DNA of 64,000 bases from Laguncularia racemosa (Eukaryota > Streptophyta > Magnoliopsida > Myrtales > Combretaceae), in assembly GCA_037954665.1 (NCBI GenBank), contig JBBMOL010000203.1, forward strand, positions 248,001 to 312,000, given 5' to 3'. The notes under the pieces are model-generated. The model saw only the letters and a list, made by a program, of their open reading frames with translations. It ran no database searches and was not told where the DNA came from. Both the position numbers and the translations under genes were made by a program. Shown piece after piece: positions 58,125 to 64,000 of the stretch (the stretch's first letter is position 1; each line of letters begins with the position of its first letter).

Positions 58125-58390
58125 CATTAGCAACAATTCAATCCTCTTACCATTCTTATCATATAAAGTTCTTCTATTGAATTGCCATGACCAACTAAAA
58201 AGTATATGTGCTACCTCCATTGGAACCACATCACATGCAATAGAATTAGAATTTTAAGTAATAGAAAATGCTACCTATACTTACTTATCAACTCTCACAA
58301 ACCCTTATTTATTAAACCATTGCGAACTATAAGTTGTTGCAAGTAGAGTAGTAGGTAACCCATCTTCTAAAGCTATGCACTAGATGTTGT
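58125..58390 (-). pseudogene. Gypsy protease-region scrap
   Basis: GAATTGCCATGACC...ATGTGCTAC...GGAACCACATCACA near 58170-58240 resembles the Gypsy-4 protease region at 37430-37500. Too decayed to define an element. Confidence 0.45.
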
Positions 58391-59585
58391 GTTAGTGCAA
58401 CTTCTATATTTTAAATCCTTAAACTTTATGTATTGATATCTAGGTAAGTAACCAATTGTAGACATTGATACTCTAGATTATCTCAATTTTTAAGACCTAG
58501 CTTAAACCCCTCTACCACCATGCCCAGGTAAGTGATACAATCCTTTGATTGGGGCCAAGTAACTCAAGTGTCACTATCGAATAAGGATAAAGTGGAGTTA
58601 CTGGTTAGACTATTCGCTTACGGATAGGGAGATTCTCTAAGAGCTTCATAGTGTATGTGAAGGACATCAAGGATTAGCCTGCATTTCAATTCACTAACAA
58701 ACTATTAACCTAGAAGTTGGGGTTGATGTGTGGAATTTCTCTCCTAATCTTTAGTCTTAGAGGGTATAAATTCGATTCCTTTGTGATTATCGGATAGATC
58801 ATGGATGTTGTTGAATTTCATATATTTGTTACATCTATAGCACTTAATTATTATGCTAACTTCCTTGTTATTGCTTTTTACATGTTATGAGAGTTCCTCA
58901 CTCATTAAGTGTTTGGTTGCTCATAAACCTAGAATTTACCTAGTTTCAAGATTATCTTATGGCACAACCCTAGTAGGTCTTTCTCTATGATAAGTATTTG
59001 TCAGGACTTAGGAGTCCTATGAGTACGAGGTCATAGGAAAGAAAAATGAAATCATATATTGTTATTACAATTTCAAGTGAACATGTTAATCTTATAGTAT
59101 AGATTATATTCTAAAGAATAGGTTTATTAAGGTGTACAGGTTTATCTATGGTGGACAAGAGTAATGTAGATGTTACAATGGATTTATGCACTTGGATGAA
59201 AGTTGAATGATAGATTTTGGATGTCATGTATTTCTTATTGCATGGCTTACAACAAGGAATCATATGGCTTATTATATATGTGTAGGGTTAATCCCCTAAG
59301 AATTTGATGGGATGAAAGGCCTTGTTTGTAATTGGAGATTGATAGTCTCTTAAGTTGATGCTTGATCCAAGTTTAGTATTGTTATGTACATAAGGTACTA
59401 GTGGTGAAGCTCCTATGCTCCTTTGCACAGTCTATTAACCCATTGGATTAACTTGTGGTGATTTAGCCTTATATATGTCATTGAAGTCTTATAGATAGTA
59501 GGGGAGGTTTTTCTGGGATTTTGTAGCATACATGATGGTGGTTGTCATGATGAGGGTAATGAGTTTTTGAATTTACAAAATGACA
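58391..59585. other. Unassigned, possibly 5' part of Copia-4
   Basis: No gene recognised. By position it could hold the 5' LTR and early gag of the SIRE-like relic that follows, but no repeat partner is in the window. Confidence 0.4.
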
Positions 59586-59589
59586 ATTA

Positions 59590-61970
59590 CGACAAAAAGA
59601 AAATGAGAAGTTGATCAAAGAAAAAGAAGAATTGAGTGAATGCAATAAAAGGCTTGAAAAGGAATATGACTTATTAAAGAATGTGTATATAGAAAATAAG
59701 AATGGTGAAGTGATAGTTGATAAGCTAGAAGAAGCTAAAATGGAAAATGCAATGTTAGAATCTAGCTTAGATGATGCAAAGGAAGCTATAGCCCAATTCA
59801 TCGAAGGTGAAAAGAAATTAAATAAGCTTCTAGGTTAACAAAGGCTTGTATTAGACAAGGGTGGAGTAGGCTATAGTGGAAACAATAAAAACAAGTCCTA
59901 CAAAAGTTTTTCTTTGTTTTTTATTCTTCTTTTGGTTGTTAAAGCTACTTAAAGAACTTGCAATTATTGTGGTAGGTATGGTCATATTGCATATAATTGT
60001 GCAATAAGGAATAAGAAAAATTTGCTTCATGGAAGCAAAATGGTTTGGGTCCTTAAGGGACAAACTTACAATGTTACAACTAACCCTGAAGGTCTAAAAC
60101 TCACATAGGTATTAAAGAAATATTTTTCCTACCTTTGTAGGAATCTTTAAGGTAGATCAACAAGTGTTACTTGGATAGTGTGTGTTCAAGACACTTGACA
60201 CGAGACTCATCCAAGTTTTCTTCATTGACCTTGAAGGAAGAAGGGAATGTTACCATTGGAGATAATCGAAAAGTTACAATTCTTAATGAAGGTAACATTC
60301 TTATGAATAACAACTTGGCCATTAAAAATAAGTTGTTTGTAGACAATTTGAAACATAATTTGCTTAGCATAAGTCAATTGTGTGATGTTAGATGCAAGGT
60401 CACATTCCTAGCATTCAAGTGTACTATTGAAAAAATCGGTTGTGATCAAAGTTTTTGAAGGGTATAGACAAGGAAACATTTATAAAATCATCCTTGACAA
60501 CTCTTTAAATTCAAATGAAACTTATCCATCTACTTAAAACAATAATAGTTGGTTGTGGCATAGAAAGTTAGGATATGGGAGCATGGAAGTCATTTCAAAA
60601 CTTTTCAAAAAGGACCTTGTTTAATGATTACCAAAAGTTAATTTTCAAAAGGACAAGGTTTGCCAAGCATGTCAACAAGGGACGTAAACAAAATCTTTTT
60701 CTTTTTCTTTTTTTTTTTTCATCTAAGGATGCTATCTCTACTTCTAGGTCACTACAACAATTGCATATGGAGTTTAGGAGGCAAAAGGAATACTTTAGTC
60801 ATTGTTGAAGATTTCTCTAAATACATATAAACCTTTTTTCTTGCAAGTAAGGATGAAACCAATCATGTGTTCTTTAGATATTGCAAGAAGGTCCAAGATG
60901 AAAAAGGTCTTACAATTGCTACCATTAGAAGCGATTATGAGGGAGAGTTTGAAAACTTTAAAATGGAAGAGTTTTGCGAACAAAATGGTATTGAACATAC
61001 CTTTTCAACACCTAAAACTCTACAAAAAAATGGAGTTGCCGAAAGGAAAAATAAAACACTAATTGAAATGGCTCGAACATTGCTTTGCAAAAACAATTTA
61101 CCAAAATACTTTTGGGCCAAAGCCATCAATATCACTTGTTACATTTCAAATCATGTTTTTCATAAGACCTATCTTAAAGAAAACCCTCTATGAACTTTGG
61201 AAAGGCAAAAGACCTAACATATCTTATTTCCATCCTTTTGGAACCATATGCTACATCATGAACAATGGAAAGGAGCAACTAGGTAAATTTGACTCTAAAT
61301 CCATTGAAGCTATTTTTCTTGGTTTTTTTTAACTAGTAAAGCATATAAAGTATTCAATAAAAGAACTTTGGTTGTTGAAGAATCTATACATGTTGTGTTT
61401 GATGATTCTTTACCTTGTAAAAACTCTAATGATGATATTGATGGTGTATGTACTCATTTAGATAGGATTAGTCTTAATAATAATAATAATAATGATACTA
61501 ATAAAGGGAAGATGACAATTTGAATCAATTTAGTTATCTAGACCTCACTAGAGAATGGCATTTTGCTTAAAATTACCCTAAAGATCTTGTAATCGAAGAA
61601 TCGTCTGATAGGGTGTTAACAAGGGCCTCCCTTAGAAATAGGTGCACTTTAGTATTCCTATCTCAAATTGAACCTAAAAATGTAGATGAAGCTTTAAAAG
61701 ATGAATTTTGGATTCAAGCTATGTAAGAAGAGCTAAATCAATCTACTAGGAATGAAGTATGGAGTCTAGTGTTTAAACCTAGTGATGGACCATTAATTGG
61801 AACTAAATGGGTTTATTGAAACAAATTAGATGAAGCTAGAATAGTTATTAGGAACAAGGCTTGCTTAGTTGCTAATGGCTACAGTCAAGAAGAAGGAATT
61901 GATTTTGATGATGCCTTAGCTCCAGTTGCTAGGTTAAAAGTCATAAGAATGCTTTTGGTATTTGCTGTCT
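59590..61970 (+). pseudogene. Copia-4: SIRE-like Copia relic (gag, PR, IN, RT start)
   Basis: A coiled-coil gag part at 59600-59838 (KEELSECNKRLEKEYDLL). Zinc knuckle CNYCGRYGHIAYNC near 59959-60000. Protease SVCSRHLTRDSSKF near 60176-60220 and LKHNLLSISQLCD near 60349-60388. Integrase near 60540-61330 with TIRSDYEGEFENF near 60918-60958 and the NGVAERKNKTLIEMART region near 61030-61080. RT starts near 61690 (VDEALKDEFWIQAM), with ACLVANGYSQEEGIDFDDAL near 61858-61918, and stops dead at 61970. The coiled gag and this RT wording are typical of SIRE/Maximus Copia. Many stops and frameshifts. Confidence 0.85.
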
Positions 61971-63425
61971 GTCATGCCCCAAAGGGGGCTTGGAAGTTTC
62001 TGCTAAAAATTATCATGGCACGTGTGCACCTGTTACATGATAACGAGTCAGAGGTCGTAAGACTTTAAATAATTAATTACATTTATTACTAATCATATTA
62101 CATATAATCATACCATAAAAATAAAACTATGGATTCCATGTCCCACGGTCAACCAAGATCGTAAAGAGTCGGAATCCCCTACCAATCAGTAAATGGAATA
62201 AAACCCCAAGTCTCATAAATTCAAAATTTACATCAACGTCGTAAAAGTAACATTTTATTTAAATAGTCTAACTTTCACAATTCTTACTTTATCGTTCTTG
62301 GCTTCTAAAAACTCTCGACACTTTACATCTTATCCTATCCTAAGCTTTCATAATCTTTACTTGCAAAACGGTCTATAGAGGGGTGAACACACTATGACTC
62401 AGTAAATGAGAGTGCAATACTCTCAATGCTACACACGCACAAGCAATTTTGAATTAAGTTATCAAATCATATGCTGTGCATGAACAACCATATAAATGCT
62501 GCATCTCACGCGATCTTCCGATAACTGACGTGAAGTTTAGGGTTTACACCCCCTCTGACCTTGGGTTAGGGATTTTGAAGCTACCATTAATGCCTAGGTC
62601 TCATTACCCGATTTAATTATCTTATCTCTTTGATAACTTAAATATCTTTTAACGTTGATATCATTAGCTCAAGTGTTCTCATACATTGAGCACTCTTGTG
62701 CCTCATGCACTAAGCAACACCCTCAAGGACTGACCAGACTCAGAACCATTAAGGCACGACAATCCCTTATTCACTTAGTTTGCACTTGGCAGAACGGTAA
62801 TCCTTTAATTACTTCTGGCAAGCCCTATAGTAGTGATGGTCTTCAATTTCTTGCAATGTCTTGTGTAATACATGTCTAGTTTTATTTGAGTTCGATCCTT
62901 TAATTAATTGGTTCAAGATGACCAAACAATAGAAAATCGCAAGCCAATCTACATTCACAATAATAAAGTAAACTATTAGCCTTTAAGGAATACAATTCCA
63001 ATGACAAACATTAGGGACCAAGTGAAATCCCACAAACATAACTGTTACACGTCATTTTCGCATTTACCACAATAAGAAGAGATCATACATTTCACATGAT
63101 AGATAATGTAAGGAAGGTTAGACTAACTAAATAGAAACGACCAAGCTAGACACAAAATTTTAGTTAAATAATAGTGTAATATAATTTGAATCTCCTCGAC
63201 CGTCAAATCAACCACTTAGGTTTGAGCTACAATCCTCATTTCTCGACACCTCTGTGTCATTTCACTCAAATGTTAAACTAACCACTCGAGATTGATTTAC
63301 TATTATCATTCCTTGACACTTTTGTGTCATTTCACCCCTCATGTGCTTAGTTTTACGCATTCAAAAGTCAAATAGGGTAACCATATTAATATCCCTTCCA
63401 AGTCCTCAAATATCTATGTATACAA

Positions 63426-63459
<34 letters not shown>

Positions 63460-64000
63460 ATAGATTTATAAATGTATTTTTAACTAAAGGATAAATTTGT
63501 TAAATATTTTTCCTTATATACTCTAGTGATATAAGAGGATAAAACTATTGCATTGAAAAACGAAGACTTTCATTTATGATTTGTATAAGTATAGGTATAA
63601 ATGTAACCTATATAGATATAATAGGAAATTCGTTTCTTCCAAGCATATATATGTGTATTTAGAATTAGATCTTTATACATGTACATAATGATATATAGTT
63701 TTTTCCATATGTCTATGCGTAAAAACCAATTATGCATATATATATATATATAGAAAAAGTTAAGTTTACATGTATTAATTTAGTTTAAGAAAACAAATCA
63801 ACATTTGGATATTAAATCCGTAGTGATAGCATTAGCAAACGGGGGAAATGTGCTATCATCAAGATAGTGTTATCTACCCATAGCCCATTCTAATCTTTAT
63901 ATTGTTACACTCGTATTTATTCGTAATTTACTTAATTACTAGTTTTTTTTTGTATGACTTCCTTTCCAACTTCTTTACCCTATTGTCTATTAAGGAAATA
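61971..64000. mobile_element. Start of a further insertion, probably an LTR
   Basis: TGTCATGCCCCAAAGGG at 61971 is a typical LTR start and breaks the Copia-4 RT in mid-domain. No polymerase or gag is recognised to the right edge, and no LTR end could be fixed. The remaining 2 kb are AT-rich and carry no supported gene. Confidence 0.5.
63427..63462. repeat. TA/TG microsatellite
   Basis: An (TA)n run passing into (TG)n, about 35 bases. Confidence 0.9.

Noticed and set aside
59478..59801. Minus-strand open frame of 107 codons
   Set aside because: Shadow of the AAG/GAA-rich coiled-coil gag on the plus strand.
63427..63462. TA/TG run as a regulatory site
   Set aside because: A plain microsatellite with no gene nearby in the window.
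1..64000. CRISPR arrays, bacterial operons, phage or plasmid features
   Set aside because: Spliced genes, LTR elements and base composition are those of a plant nuclear genome; tandem repeats here have no spacer structure.
1..64000. Integrated plant pararetrovirus
   Set aside because: Every RT found is embedded in Copia or Gypsy domain order with integrase; no movement or coat protein domain was seen.

Overview
The window is nuclear DNA from a flowering plant, most likely a woody eudicot. The supports are spliced genes with GT-AG introns, one plant-type TPR co-chaperone gene, two plant histidine-phosphatase genes, and a very high load of Copia and Gypsy LTR retrotransposons. Several pol segments read like grapevine elements from memory, and TE-filled introns also suit grape, but I could not test the species.

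Only three cellular genes are visible. (1) A minus-strand TTC4/Cns1-type TPR co-chaperone gene runs from 18735 down past 8255 and leaves the window on the left; five exons (264 codons) can be placed. Its first intron is about 9 kb and holds a Copia relic, a complete Gypsy element inside that relic, and a MITE inside the Gypsy. Its fourth intron has the hallmarks of a U12-type AT-AC intron. Its fifth intron is filled by another Gypsy whose 3' LTR is itself split by a Copia element. (2) and (3) Two plus-strand paralogues of a phosphoglycerate-mutase-like histidine phosphatase (25176-28370 and 55101-57576) share the same four-exon structure and are about 27 kb apart.

Layout: 1-3032 Copia-1; 3033-7781 Gypsy-1; 7782-18735 TTC4 with nested elements; 19670-20750 a degenerate tandem repeat of about 145 bp; 20780-22760 a decayed MAIN-like/plant-mobile-domain gene; 25176-28370 phosphatase copy 1; 30740-50932 a decayed Tat-like Gypsy that hosts a small LTR element (32591-40826), which itself hosts a complete Gypsy (33523-40207), and further right a complete Copia (45232-50737) that carries a solo LTR (49227-49921); 52220-52480 a LINE-like scrap; 52840-54760 a degenerate repeat array upstream of phosphatase copy 2; 55101-57576 copy 2; 59590-61970 a SIRE-like Copia relic cut by a new LTR-like sequence at 61971 that runs off the right edge.

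Target-site duplications found by eye fix several insertions: CTATC for Gypsy-2, CCTTT for Gypsy-4, CAAAC for Copia-2, CCCAA/CCCGA for the solo LTR, and the 9-bp GGCTGTAAT for the MITE. All retroelement reading frames are broken by stops or frameshifts. I found no tRNA, rRNA, CRISPR array or organellar DNA, and no clear candidate for a new enzymatic system. The strongest signals are the AT-AC intron, the nested insertion history, an LTR-encoded conserved peptide and the split gene pair.
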